A stretch of DNA of 64,000 nt, taken from Klebsiella quasipneumoniae subsp. quasipneumoniae. Its GTDB lineage: Bacteria; Pseudomonadota; Gammaproteobacteria; Enterobacterales; Enterobacteriaceae. A model generated the notes under the pieces. That model was given only the letters and a program-made list of their open reading frames with translations, was not told where the DNA came from and did not search any database. Shown here piece after piece: positions 26,179 to 35,492 of the stretch. The translations under genes were made by a program, and so were the position numbers. The stretch spans positions 744,001 through 808,000 of the forward strand of contig NZ_CP084876.1 of assembly GCF_020525925.1 (NCBI RefSeq). Direction: 5' to 3'. Every line of letters starts with the position of its first letter. The stretch's first letter is position 1.

Positions 26179-26892
26179 TCAGGCAAAAAACAGCGTCCAG
26201 GCCGCTGAAATCGGCATCGCCAGCACCAGCGCAGGCAGCATATTCACCACGGCAAACATTTTTATTCCGCAGATGCGCAGCCCGGTGGCCACCAGCAGCA
26301 TACCGCCGACGGCGCTGAAATCCGCCAGCATCATCGGCGTGGTGAGCGGCATAATGATCGCCGCGCAGGCCGCGAGGGTCAGCTGGATAAGCAGCATCGG
26401 CACGCTGATGGCGGCGACGGCAATGCCCAGGGTGCAGGCGAAAATGGTGGCGGTGAAAAAATCAAGAAACGCTTTGGCAATCAGAATGCTGGCGTCGCCG
26501 GTCATTCCTTCGCGCATGGCGCCGAAGACGCCGGTGCCGCTGGCGCAGAACAGGACGATAATCGCCACATAGCTCTGAATATAGGAGTCATGAGCTGAGG
26601 CCTTTTTCTTACCCTTCGATGACAGCAACTGCTGAAGCTGACTGACCAGCGTATTTATGCCTTTTTCCATATTGCATATTTCGCCGAGCAGCGTTCCCAC
26701 CAGGGTCGACAGCACCATCACCGGCAGATTGGCGCATTTAATCACCAGTAAAATACCGATGCCTAATGACGCCAGGCCAAAAATTGAGGTCATGGATGTG
26801 CGGATCCGTTCCGGCAACCGCTGGCTGAGTAGGGCGCCTAACACGCCGCCGACCAGCACCGCGCTGGCATTAATAAAAGGTCCTGTAACCAC
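26179..26892 (-). CDS. yqgA: DUF554 family inner-membrane protein YqgA
   Basis: This 237-residue membrane protein begins with GTG (MVTGPFINASAVLVGGVLGAL) and has AGGAG just upstream. About six to seven hydrophobic segments are visible. GTLLGEICNMEKGI and FLDFFTATIFACTLG match the DUF554 family. Its function is unknown. It lies between tRNA-Phe and speC, as in E. coli. Confidence 0.9.
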   Translation of the reverse strand: MVTGPFINASAVLVGGVLGALLSQRLPERIRTSMTSIFGLASLGIGILLVIKCANLPVMVLSTLVGTLLGEICNMEKGINTLVSQLQQLLSSKGKKKASAHDSYIQSYVAIIVLFCASGTGVFGAMREGMTGDASILIAKAFLDFFTATIFACTLGIAVAAISVPMLLIQLTLAACAAIIMPLTTPMMLADFSAVGGMLLVATGLRICGIKMFAVVNMLPALVLAMPISAAWTLFFA

Positions 26893-27311
26893 GCTGACTC
26901 CTGTTAAATATCCCTGATAACCGACTGATTATGACGTTAACCCGCCGTGAAAGCTTGTGTATCCGTGATATAAGTGCATACGGTTTTCATCTTGCGCCTG
27001 CCAGGGAAAGGTGCCATGATTGCGCGAATTTTCTCCTCCCTGATATGAGGCCGCCGATGACGACACTGCCATTACCTCGCCAGCGACGCCGCGCACAGAT
27101 GCGTGGGCTGCCTCATCTTGCTACGCTTACCCCTTCGTTCACCATGCGGTGAAGGACACGTATGCTCACTGTAGGGCAACAGTAAGATCGGACGCGTCTG
27201 CTTTTACTGATGTCCGGCGGTCGGAGCTGAATCCGTCAGACCCGGACACATCGTTGGGCAAGGTTTCCCTTGTCTGAGATTTTTACACTCCCGATACGGG
27301 CATTTGCGCTT
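26893..27311 (+). promoter_or_regulatory. speC 5' region with small ORFs and a long-range hairpin
   Basis: The 419-bp gap between the yqgA and speC starts holds two small ORFs with good ribosome-binding sites (27057-27152 and 27162-27185) and a possible stem TGTCCGG (27211-27217) with CCGGACA (27242-27248). The speC start itself has only a modest site. This looks like a regulated leader; no protein-binding site was recognised. Confidence 0.5.
27057..27152 (+). CDS. Candidate Arg-rich leader peptide upstream of speC (31 residues)
   Basis: ATG 27057 is preceded by TGAGG at six bases. The peptide begins MTTLPLPRQRRRAQMRG, has 6 Arg in 31 residues, and ends with Arg just before TGA. It starts 255 bp upstream of speC. 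Its composition and position recall SpeFL, the leader peptide that senses ornithine upstream of speF, though the sequences are not the same. It is immediately followed by a 7-codon ORF (ATG 27162 to TAA 27185) with AAGGA six bases before it. Confidence 0.5.
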   Translation: MTTLPLPRQRRRAQMRGLPHLATLTPSFTMR

Positions 27312-29450
27312 ATGAAATCCATGCACATTGCCGCCAGCTGCGAGCTGGTCACCCGCTTGTCCACCCACCGTCGCGTTGTGGCGCTGGACAGTACCGATTT
27401 TACTGATGTGGCGGCAGTCGTCATCACCGCGGCGGACAGTCGCAGCGGTATCCTTGCCCTCCTCAGGCGTAGCGGATTTAACCTGCCGGTCTACCTGCTG
27501 AGCGAGACGGCGGTCGATAAGCCGGAGGGGGTACAGGCGGTGATCGCCGGTAAAGATCAGGAGTGGCTCGAGCTGGAAGCGGCGGCCTGCGATTATGAAG
27601 CGCGTCTGCTGCCGCCGTTTTTCAATACGCTGACCCAGTACGTCGAAATGGATAACAGCACTTTTGCCTGTCCGGGACACCAGCACGGGGCCTTTTTCAA
27701 AAAGCATCCCGCAGGCCGTCAGTTCTATGACTTTTTTGGCGAAAACGTCTTTCGCGCCGATATGTGTAACGCCGATGTAAAATTAGGCGATCTGCTGATC
27801 CACGAAGGGTCGGCCAAGCATGCGCAGAAGTTCGCCGCGAAGGTCTTTAATGCGGATAAAACCTACTTCGTCCTTAACGGCACCTCGGCGGCCAACAAAG
27901 TTGTGACCAACGCGCTGTTGACCCGCGGCGATCTGGTGCTGTTCGATCGCAATAACCACAAGTCAAACCATCACGGGGCGCTGATTCAGGCGGGGGCGAC
28001 GCCTGTCTATCTTGAAGCCGCGCGCAATCCGTTCGGCTTTATCGGCGGCATTGACGAGCGTTGCTTTGATGAGCGCTACCTGCGGGATCTCATCCGCGAA
28101 GCGGCGCCAGAGAAAGCCACGGCCGCTCGCCCGTTTCGCCTGGCGGTGATCCAGCTCGGGACCTATGACGGCACGGTCTATAACGCCCGCCAGGTGGTCG
28201 ATAAAATCGGCCACCTCTGCGATTACATCCTGTTCGACTCGGCGTGGGTGGGCTATGAGCAGTTTATCCCGATGATGGCCGACTGTTCGCCGCTACTGCT
28301 GGAGCTGACGCCGGACGATCCGGGCATTTTTGTCACCCAGTCCGTACACAAGCAGCAGGCCGGTTTCTCGCAGACGTCGCAGATCCATAAAAAGGATAAC
28401 CATCTGCGCGGCCAGGCGCGCTTCTGTCCGCACAAGCGGCTGAATAACGCCTTTATGCTGCATGCCTCCACCAGCCCGTTTTATCCGCTGTTCGCCGCGC
28501 TGGACGTCAACGCCAAAATTCACGAAGGCGAGAGCGGCCGCCGCCTGTGGGCCGAATGCGTGGCGCTGGGCATCGAGGCGCGCAAAGCGATCATCGCCAA
28601 CTGTAAGATGATTCAGCCCTTTATTCCGCCGATGGTGGCGGGGCGCCCGTGGCAGGATCACCCGACCGAAGCGATCGCCCGGGAGCGTCGTTTCTTCAGC
28701 TTCGAACCGGGCGCGCGCTGGCATGGTTTCGAGGGCTATGCCGACGACCAGTATTTTGTCGACCCGTGCAAGCTGTTGTTGACCACCCCTGGCATCGATG
28801 CGGAGAGCGGGGAGTACAGTGAGTTCGGCATCCCGGCGACCATTCTGGCGCATTACCTGCGGGAAAACGGCATCGTGCCGGAGAAGTGCGACCTTAACTC
28901 GATTCTGTTCCTGCTGACGCCGGCGGAAAGCGCCGAAAAAATGGCGCAGCTGGTGGCGATGCTGGGGCAGTTTGAACAGCATATTGAAGCGGATACGCCG
29001 CTGGCCGATGTGTTGCCGACCATCTACAACAAATATCCGGTGCGCTATCGCGACTATACCCTGCGCGAGTTGTGCCAGGAGATGCACGATCTGTACGTCA
29101 GCTTTGACGTGAAGAGCCTGCAAAAAGAGATGTTCCGTAAACGGAGCTTCCCGCGGGTGGTGATGAATCCCCAGGATGCCAACCGCGAATTTATCCGCGG
29201 CGACGTGGAGCTGGTGCGTCTGAGCGAGGCGGAGGGCCGCGTCGCGGCGGAAGGGGCGCTGCCGTATCCGCCGGGGGTATTATGCGTGGTGCCCGGTGAG
29301 GTCTGGGGGGGCGCTGTGCTGCGCTATTTCCTCGCGCTGGAGGAGGGGGTCAATATGCTGCCGGGCTTCTCGCCGGAGCTGCAGGGAGTCTATAGCGAGA
29401 CGGATCCGGACGGCATTAAGCGGCTGTATGGCTACGTGTTGAAGGGATAA
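27312..29450 (+). CDS. speC: Constitutive ornithine decarboxylase
   Basis: This 712-residue enzyme starts at MKSMHIAASCELV as in E. coli SpeC (711); the upstream in-frame TTG adds unsupported residues. It has the N-terminal receiver-like wing domain (residues 1-110) and the PLP fold with HQHGAFFKKHPAG, FDSAWVGYEQF and the PLP lysine in VTQSVHKQQAGFSQ. It converts ornithine to putrescine in the cytosol. It converges with nupG across a shared terminator at 29452-29482. The leader suggests translational control. Confidence 0.97.
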   Translation: MKSMHIAASCELVTRLSTHRRVVALDSTDFTDVAAVVITAADSRSGILALLRRSGFNLPVYLLSETAVDKPEGVQAVIAGKDQEWLELEAAACDYEARLLPPFFNTLTQYVEMDNSTFACPGHQHGAFFKKHPAGRQFYDFFGENVFRADMCNADVKLGDLLIHEGSAKHAQKFAAKVFNADKTYFVLNGTSAANKVVTNALLTRGDLVLFDRNNHKSNHHGALIQAGATPVYLEAARNPFGFIGGIDERCFDERYLRDLIREAAPEKATAARPFRLAVIQLGTYDGTVYNARQVVDKIGHLCDYILFDSAWVGYEQFIPMMADCSPLLLELTPDDPGIFVTQSVHKQQAGFSQTSQIHKKDNHLRGQARFCPHKRLNNAFMLHASTSPFYPLFAALDVNAKIHEGESGRRLWAECVALGIEARKAIIANCKMIQPFIPPMVAGRPWQDHPTEAIARERRFFSFEPGARWHGFEGYADDQYFVDPCKLLLTTPGIDAESGEYSEFGIPATILAHYLRENGIVPEKCDLNSILFLLTPAESAEKMAQLVAMLGQFEQHIEADTPLADVLPTIYNKYPVRYRDYTLRELCQEMHDLYVSFDVKSLQKEMFRKRSFPRVVMNPQDANREFIRGDVELVRLSEAEGRVAAEGALPYPPGVLCVVPGEVWGGAVLRYFLALEEGVNMLPGFSPELQGVYSETDPDGIKRLYGYVLKG

Positions 29451-29451
29451 A

Positions 29452-29482
29452 AAAACGCCCCGCCGAACAGGCGGGGCGTTTT
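29452..29482. terminator. Bidirectional terminator between speC and nupG
   Basis: AAAACGCCCCGCC, loop GAACA, GGCGGGGCGTTTT is a perfect 13-bp stem with A- and T-tracts, able to end both convergent units. Confidence 0.92.
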
Positions 29483-29493
29483 ACTTTTGCCGA

Positions 29494-30747
29494 TCACGCG
29501 CTCTGCTGCGCGGCGGTCGGCTGTCTGACGTGTTTGTATTTGAACAGCGCCACGAAGGCAAAAGCCAGCGCCAGCGAATAGCCGGCGAAAATCAGCCACA
29601 CGCTCTGCCAGTTAGTGATCCCTTCGACGGTAAAGTGCTCCACCACTTTGCCGCTCACCATGCCACCGAGAATACAGCCGAAGCCGTTGGTCATCATCAG
29701 GAACATCCCCTGGGCGCTGGCGCGGATTTCCGGGCGCACCTCTTTCTCAACGAACACTGAACCGGAGATGTTGAAGAAGTCGAAGGCGCAACCGTAGACG
29801 ATCATCGACAGTACCAGCAGCACGGTGCCGAACGGCGTCGGGTCGCCAAAGGCGAACAGGCCGAAGCGCAGCATCCACGCCACGATACTCATCAGCATGA
29901 CGTTCTTTATGCCGTAGCGGCTGAGGAAGAACGGGATGGTCAGGATAAACAGGGTCTCGGAGATCTGCGAGATCGACATCAGCACCGAGGCGTGTTCGAC
30001 GATAAAGCTGCCGGCAAACAGCGGATCTTTATCGAAGCTGTGCAGGAAGGTATTACCGAACATGTTGGTGATTTGCAGCTCGGCGCCGAGCATCATCGAA
30101 AAGATAAAGAAGATGGCCATGCGCTTGTTTTTAAACAGCGCGAAAGCGTTAAGCCCCAGCATCTCCGTCCAGCTTTGATTACGCTGGGCGTTAGCCACCG
30201 GGATCGTCGGCAGCGTCAGGGTGAACAGCGCCAGCAATACCGACAACGTCGCACCGATGTACAACTGCATATGGCTCAGCTCAAAGCCGGAGAAGCTGAC
30301 GCCCCACATGGCGAAGATAAAGCCGATAGTGCCCCAGATACGGATCGGCGGAAAATCGGTAACGATATCCAGCCCCGCCGACTGCAGGCGATAGTAAGAG
30401 ATGGTGTTAATCAGCCCCAGCGTCGGCATATAGGCCAGCGAGTTGAGGAGGATCACGAGGAACATTTCGCCCGGCGTGGTGACCTGCGCCGCCAGATACA
30501 GCGTCAGCGCACCCACCAGGTGACAAACGGCATACACCCATTTGGCGCTAATCCACTTATCGGCGACGATGCCGAGCAGCGTCGGCATCAGCACCGCGGC
30601 GATACCGAGCGAGCTATAAACCGCGCCGATTGCTGCGCCGTCAAACTTCAGGGTGACAAACATGTATGAGCCAAGCGTGGTAAGCCAGCTCCCCCAAAGA
30701 CAGAACTGCAGGAACGACAGTATTTTGAGCTGCAGCTTAAGATTCAT
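29494..30747 (-). CDS. nupG: Nucleoside:proton symporter NupG
   Basis: This 417-residue, 12-helix transporter (E. coli 418) starts MNLKLQLKILSFLQFCLWGSW. It carries the NHS-family text GTIGFIFAMWGVSFSGFE and CAFDFFNISGSVFVEKE. NupG takes up purine and pyrimidine nucleosides. In E. coli it is controlled by CytR, DeoR and CRP. Here an upstream palindrome at 30773-30793 may be an operator. Confidence 0.96.
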   Translation of the reverse strand: MNLKLQLKILSFLQFCLWGSWLTTLGSYMFVTLKFDGAAIGAVYSSLGIAAVLMPTLLGIVADKWISAKWVYAVCHLVGALTLYLAAQVTTPGEMFLVILLNSLAYMPTLGLINTISYYRLQSAGLDIVTDFPPIRIWGTIGFIFAMWGVSFSGFELSHMQLYIGATLSVLLALFTLTLPTIPVANAQRNQSWTEMLGLNAFALFKNKRMAIFFIFSMMLGAELQITNMFGNTFLHSFDKDPLFAGSFIVEHASVLMSISQISETLFILTIPFFLSRYGIKNVMLMSIVAWMLRFGLFAFGDPTPFGTVLLVLSMIVYGCAFDFFNISGSVFVEKEVRPEIRASAQGMFLMMTNGFGCILGGMVSGKVVEHFTVEGITNWQSVWLIFAGYSLALAFAFVALFKYKHVRQPTAAQQSA

Positions 30748-30772
30748 GTAGTTATCCTCACGAATGTGGGCT

Positions 30773-30793
30773 TGTTATGTTTTTAAAATAACA
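30773..30793. promoter_or_regulatory. Palindrome upstream of nupG
   Basis: TGTTAT (30773-30778) and ATAACA (30788-30793) flank nine A/T-rich bases, 26 bp from the nupG start. The half-site is like that of DeoR (TGTTAGAA-TTCTAACA), but the spacing is longer, so the regulator is uncertain. Confidence 0.35.
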
Positions 30794-30890
30794 TTAAACC
30801 CGTTATTTTGATGCGATTCTATCATTCGCCAACCGAAGGCTTCTGTTAACTGCCGCAGAAAACCGAAAGATATTGCACCGTATGGCGCAG

Positions 30891-30922
30891 AAAAAACGCG
30901 GCCTCAGCGCGGGGCTGAGGCC
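30891..30922 (-). terminator. Rho-independent terminator of mltC
   Basis: On the minus strand GGCCTCAGC, five bases, GCTGAGGCC, then GCG and TTTTTT. Confidence 0.9.
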
Positions 30923-30937
30923 GGTGTCAGGAGGGGG

Positions 30938-32020
30938 TTATTTACGGCGGTAGCTTTTCTGCGCCGTGTTAACTTTATACAGATAGCGGCGCGATTCCGC
31001 CGAAGGATGACGGGTAGTCAGGGTCTGGTAGACGTCCCCTGGCGCCATGCTGTTGATGATATTCGCCGCCTGGACTTTATCGCTGGAGAAGACCCGCAGC
31101 ACGCTGCCGGCGCCGCCGTTATAGGCGGTGATCACCGCGTAGCGACGCGAGGTGGGGTTATCGATGCCGGCGAGGTAGACATTGTTCAGCATCGCCAGGT
31201 AGGCGGTACCGGTGTCAATGTTATTCGCCGGGTCGAACAGATAGCTGCGGCTTGGCAGGCCCGATTTACCCTGGGAACGGAAGACGTCTCTGCCGGCGCT
31301 GTGCTGGACCACCTGCATCAGCCCCATGGCGTCGGCATGGCTGACCGCATAAGGGTTAAAGGAGGATTCGGTCTGCATAATCGCGAGGATCAGCGACTCA
31401 TCAACCCCATACTTACGCGAGGCCTGACGCACCATGCCGAGGTATTTATGCGCACGTTTGTCGAGGTGGTTCGGCACCAGGTTAATGGTGATGCTGTAGA
31501 CCACGCGCAGGCCGTTGTTGCGGCTCTTCAGGCGGGTTTGCAGCAGATAGTCGGCAAAGCGCGCGGCGCGCCACTCCCAGCGAATCGATGCCCCGGTGTT
31601 ATCCACCACCTGGCCATAGAGGAACGGCTCTTTGGAGATCTGAATGTCATCGACATCGGAATAGAGGTCGATGGAGTTGGGGTCATCGCCCATCAGCAGG
31701 GTTTTGACGATCGCCTGGCGCAGTCGTCCGCGCGGATCGGTGCCGGCGATGGTCTCGACGGTGATCGTCCCTTCATCGAAGTTGATGTGGCTGCGGGTTT
31801 GATACTGGTCGGTGTATTTGACGTAGTCCTTCGGCCCGGCGAGCAGGACTTCGTTGTACCCCCAAATGTTCTCGATGTTGTGGGCAAACTGGCCCATCAG
31901 GATATCAAAACCGTTGGTATCCTTGACCCAGGCCTCGTTGTATTCGGCGCCTTTTTTATTGGAGCTGGAACACGAAACGAGCAACGGCGCAATCAGCGCG
32001 AGCGCTAAGTATTTTTTCAT
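30938..32020 (-). CDS. mltC: Membrane-bound lytic murein transglycosylase C
   Basis: Product of 360 residues starting [17 protein letters not shown], with lipobox Cys17 for outer-membrane anchoring. The N-terminal half is the MltC-specific domain. The C-terminal half is the SLT fold with the catalytic Glu in [23 protein letters not shown], then [10 protein letters not shown] and [15 protein letters not shown]. It cleaves the glycan strands of peptidoglycan to 1,6-anhydro ends. It follows yggX and mutY on the same strand, as in E. coli. Confidence 0.96.
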   Translation of the reverse strand: MKKYLALALIAPLLVSCSSSNKKGAEYNEAWVKDTNGFDILMGQFAHNIENIWGYNEVLLAGPKDYVKYTDQYQTRSHINFDEGTITVETIAGTDPRGRLRQAIVKTLLMGDDPNSIDLYSDVDDIQISKEPFLYGQVVDNTGASIRWEWRAARFADYLLQTRLKSRNNGLRVVYSITINLVPNHLDKRAHKYLGMVRQASRKYGVDESLILAIMQTESSFNPYAVSHADAMGLMQVVQHSAGRDVFRSQGKSGLPSRSYLFDPANNIDTGTAYLAMLNNVYLAGIDNPTSRRYAVITAYNGGAGSVLRVFSSDKVQAANIINSMAPGDVYQTLTTRHPSAESRRYLYKVNTAQKSYRRK

Positions 32021-32068
32021 CATTCCGGGCGTGCGTGTTGTGTTTGTTTTTAAAAGGCCGCAGGGCCC

Positions 32069-32371
<303 letters not shown>

Positions 32372-33430
32372 TTATACCGGCGTTCCGGCTTTTAACTGTT
32401 GCAACAAGCGCTCCACGGGGGCCGCCAGACCGACGGACGGCGGCTGCGCTAAGTTATACCAGAGTGCGTTGCCTTCATCCATGCATGCGCCAGATGAGTG
32501 CACTGTAAGCCACATCGGCACAATATCCAGGTGGAAATGGCTGAAAGTGTGGCGAAAAGCGGTGAGCTGCGTCAGATTATCGGCCTTAATCTGGCGCTGT
32601 GCCAGCCACTCGCGCAGGCCCGCTTCGTCGGCAAACTGCGGAAAACAGAACAATCCGCCCCACAGACCCACCGGCGGACGTTGGGCGAGAAACACCTCGT
32701 CACCGTGCTGCATCAGCAGAAAATAGCCGGTGCGTTCCGGAATGGTCTGCTTCGGTTTTTTGCCCGGATATTCTGCCCATGAATGATTGGCGTAGGCCAC
32801 GCAGCCGTTGCTCAGCGGGCACAGTTCGCACTTCGGCTTCGAGCGGGTGCAAACCATCGCCCCGAGATCCATCATCGCCTGGTTAAAACGCTCCACGCCC
32901 TTCGCCGGCGTGACCGCTTCGCTGATCTCCCACAGCCGTTTTTCCACCTCTTTTTTCCCCGGCCAGCCGCTGACAGCATAGCAGCGGGCGAGCACGCGCT
33001 TCACGTTGCCGTCGAGAATCGGATAATGCTGACCGAGCGAAAGGGATAAAATGGCCCCCGCCGTTGAGCGCCCGACGCCGGGAAGCGCCGCCACTTCGTC
33101 AAAGGTCTGCGGGAATTCGCCGCCGTGCTGCGCCGCCACCTGCTGCGCCGCTTTGTGTAAGTTGCGCGCCCGCGCGTAGTAACCCAGTCCGGTCCACAGA
33201 TGCAGCACCTCATCCAGCGGCGCGTTGGCGAGATCGACCACCGTGGGGAAACGCGCCATAAAGCGTTCAAAATACGGGATAACCGTGGTCACCTTGGTTT
33301 GTTGCAACATCACTTCGGAGAGCCATACTTTGTAGGGCGTCTTGGCGATTTGCCAGGGCAGGGTTTTACGCCCGTATTTGTCGTACCAGTCCAGGACCTG
33401 GGCTGAAAATTGCGTGGCGAGAAAAGTCAA
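32372..33430 (-). CDS. mutY: A/G-specific adenine DNA glycosylase
   Basis: Product of 352 residues from TTG 33430 ([17 protein letters not shown]); TTG is chosen because no ATG or GTG is near the conserved N-terminus and GGAG lies about ten bases upstream. The frame stays open upstream, but its residues do not match MutY. Hallmarks are the Hh[16 protein letters not shown], catalytic Asp in [11 protein letters not shown], and the 4Fe-4S cysteines C-x6-C-x2-C-x5-C in [17 protein letters not shown]. The C-terminal domain recognises 8-oxoG ([10 protein letters not shown]). It removes A paired with 8-oxoG. It is divergent from trmB. Confidence 0.95.
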   Translation of the reverse strand: MTFLATQFSAQVLDWYDKYGRKTLPWQIAKTPYKVWLSEVMLQQTKVTTVIPYFERFMARFPTVVDLANAPLDEVLHLWTGLGYYARARNLHKAAQQVAAQHGGEFPQTFDEVAALPGVGRSTAGAILSLSLGQHYPILDGNVKRVLARCYAVSGWPGKKEVEKRLWEISEAVTPAKGVERFNQAMMDLGAMVCTRSKPKCELCPLSNGCVAYANHSWAEYPGKKPKQTIPERTGYFLLMQHGDEVFLAQRPPVGLWGGLFCFPQFADEAGLREWLAQRQIKADNLTQLTAFRHTFSHFHLDIVPMWLTVHSSGACMDEGNALWYNLAQPPSVGLAAPVERLLQQLKAGTPV

Positions 33431-33566
33431 AGCTACGGCTCCGGGATCGCGATTACAGGGTGGCAGATTGCAGCACAAGGCCGAGTGGCTGTAAACCCTT
33501 GCATCCGCCGGGTAACTTTGGATAATGCCCGTTTTCCGAACACTTTCACTAGCAGACCTAACTTTT

Positions 33567-34286
33567 ATGAAAAACGACGTCATCTCTCCGGAATTTGATG
33601 AAAACGGCCGTCCGCTGCGCCGTATTCGTAGCTTCGTCCGTCGCCAGGGCCGCCTGACGAAAGGGCAGCAGCATGCGCTGGATAACATTTGGCCGGTGAT
33701 GGGCGTTGAATTCAACGATGCGCCGCTCGATTTCGCCGCCCTGTTTGGCCGCGAAGCGCCGGTCACCCTCGAAATTGGCTTCGGGATGGGCGCCTCGCTG
33801 GTGGCGATGGCAAAAGCCAAACCGGAACAGAATTTCCTCGGCATCGAAGTGCACTCCCCGGGCGTCGGCGCCTGTCTGGCCTCGGCCGAAGAAGAAGGTG
33901 TGCAAAACCTGCGCGTGATGTGTCACGATGCGGTGGAAGTGCTGCACACTATGATTCCGGATAACTCGCTGAATATGGTGCAGCTGTTTTTCCCTGACCC
34001 GTGGCACAAAGCGCGCCATAATAAACGTCGTATCGTGCAGCCGCCTTTCGCCGAGCTGGTGAAAAGTAAACTGAAGCTCGGCGGCGTCTTCCATATGGCG
34101 ACCGACTGGGAAGCCTATGCCGTCCATATGCTGGAAGTGATGTCCTCGCTGGAAGGATACCGTAACCAGTCGGCAAGCAACGATTACGTACCGCGCCCGG
34201 AATCGCGCCCGGTAACCAAATTTGAACAGCGTGGCCATCGTCTCGGCCACGGCGTATGGGACTTAATGTTCGAGAGGGTGAAATAA
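33567..34286 (+). CDS. trmB: tRNA (guanine-N7)-methyltransferase
   Basis: This 239-residue enzyme starts [14 protein letters not shown]. It carries the SAM motif [15 protein letters not shown], then [17 protein letters not shown] and [15 protein letters not shown], the tRNA-binding and catalytic Asp segments of TrmB. It methylates G46 of tRNA. Its stop overlaps the yggL start by one base (TAATG), so the two are translationally coupled. Confidence 0.96.
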   Translation: MKNDVISPEFDENGRPLRRIRSFVRRQGRLTKGQQHALDNIWPVMGVEFNDAPLDFAALFGREAPVTLEIGFGMGASLVAMAKAKPEQNFLGIEVHSPGVGACLASAEEEGVQNLRVMCHDAVEVLHTMIPDNSLNMVQLFFPDPWHKARHNKRRIVQPPFAELVKSKLKLGGVFHMATDWEAYAVHMLEVMSSLEGYRNQSASNDYVPRPESRPVTKFEQRGHRLGHGVWDLMFERVK

Positions 34287-34612
34287 TGGCCAAGAATCGT
34301 AGCCGTCGTCTGCGGAAAAAAATGCATATCGACGAGTTTCAGGAGTTAGGCTTCTCCGTCGCCTGGCGTTTCCCGGAAGGGACCAGCGAAGAACAGATCG
34401 ACCAGACGGTCAACGATCTGATCGAAGAGGTGATTGAGCCGAACAAGCTGGCCTTTGACGGCAGCGGCTATCTCTCCTGGGAGGGGCTGATCTGCATGCA
34501 GGAGATCGGTAAATGTACCGAAGAGCATCAGGCTATCGTGCGCAAATGGCTGGAAGCGCGTAAGTTAGAGGATGTGCGCACCAGCGAACTTTTTGACGTC
34601 TGGTGGGACTAA
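34286..34612 (+). CDS. yggL: DUF469 family, 50S-associated protein YggL
   Basis: This 108-residue basic-then-acidic protein begins [20 protein letters not shown] and continues LGFSVAWRFPEGTSEEQID. YggL is reported to bind the large ribosomal subunit in E. coli. It overlaps trmB by one base. A terminator-like hairpin (34622-34641, arms GGGTCGGCA/TGCCGGCC) and TTTT follow. Confidence 0.93.
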   Translation: MAKNRSRRLRKKMHIDEFQELGFSVAWRFPEGTSEEQIDQTVNDLIEEVIEPNKLAFDGSGYLSWEGLICMQEIGKCTEEHQAIVRKWLEARKLEDVRTSELFDVWWD

Positions 34613-34621
34613 GTTTGACAA

Positions 34622-34646
34622 GGGTCGGCAACTGCCGGCCCGTTTT
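34622..34646 (+). terminator. Terminator of trmB-yggL
   Basis: GGGTCGGCA, short loop, TGCCGGCC and then CGTTTTG. Confidence 0.6.
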
Positions 34647-34662
34647 GTCTTAAGGGAGTTTT

Positions 34663-35382
34663 ATGATGCGTAAAACGCTGCTGGCGGTGGCGCTCTCCGT
34701 CACCGCTTTGTCTGCCCATGCAGACTACCAGTGTAGCGTCACGCCGCGTGACGATGTGATCCTCACCCCGCAGCAGGTCCAGGTGAAAGGGGAAAATGGC
34801 AATCTGGTGATCAAACCGGACGGTAACCTGACCTTTAACGGCAAGGCCTATGCCCTCAGCGCCGCCCAGCGCGAGCAGGCCCAGGATTATCAGGCCGGTC
34901 TGCGCAGCAGCCTGCCGTGGATTGACGAAGGCGCGCGTTCGCGAGTCGAAAAAGGCCGCAAGGCGCTGGATAAAATCATTACCGAACAGGTCGGCGCCGA
35001 CAGCAGTATGCACGGTCGTCTGACTAAGCTGGACGCGCAGCTGAAAGAACAGATGAACCGCATCATTGAGCGCCGCAGCGATGGCCTGATCTTCCACTAT
35101 AAAGCCATCGACCAGGTGCGCGCCGACGGCCAGCAGCTGGTGAATCAGGCGATGGGCGGCATTCTGCAGGACAGCATTAACGAGATGGGGGCGAAAGCGG
35201 TGCTCAAAGGCGGCGGCAACCCGCTGCAGGGCATTCTCGGCAGCCTCGGCGGTCTGCAAACCGCGATTCAGGACGAGTGGAAAAACCAGGAGGCCGATTT
35301 CCAGCAGTTTGGTAAAGACGTCTGCAGCCGAGTGGTCTCCCTTGAGGACAGCCGCAAAGCGCTGGTGGGCTCGTTAAAGTAA
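34663..35382 (+). CDS. yggN: DUF2884 family periplasmic protein YggN
   Basis: This 239-residue protein has a cleavable signal peptide (MMRKTLLAVALSVTALSAHA) and a mature part starting DYQCSVTPRDD. The central part is helical and charged. Its function is unknown. It is next to yggL, as in E. coli. A hairpin (35393-35414) follows. Confidence 0.92.
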   Translation: MMRKTLLAVALSVTALSAHADYQCSVTPRDDVILTPQQVQVKGENGNLVIKPDGNLTFNGKAYALSAAQREQAQDYQAGLRSSLPWIDEGARSRVEKGRKALDKIITEQVGADSSMHGRLTKLDAQLKEQMNRIIERRSDGLIFHYKAIDQVRADGQQLVNQAMGGILQDSINEMGAKAVLKGGGNPLQGILGSLGGLQTAIQDEWKNQEADFQQFGKDVCSRVVSLEDSRKALVGSLK

Positions 35383-35392
35383 GTTACATCCC

Positions 35393-35414
35393 GCTACCTG
35401 CGTCCGCAGGTAGC
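35393..35414. terminator. Hairpin after yggN
   Basis: GCTACCTGCG and CGCAGGTAGC form a perfect stem; a weak T-tract follows, so termination is plausible only. Confidence 0.5.
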
Positions 35415-35492
35415 AAAATCAGATTTCATTTATCCTGCCTGCGGTGGCGAACGCCTTATGATGCCTGCTGTATTCATAAAAGGAATTTGCTG

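Noticed and set aside
33431..33844. N-terminal extension of mutY by 138 codons
   Set aside because: The residues upstream of TTG 33430 do not fit the MutY family and overlap the divergent trmB gene.
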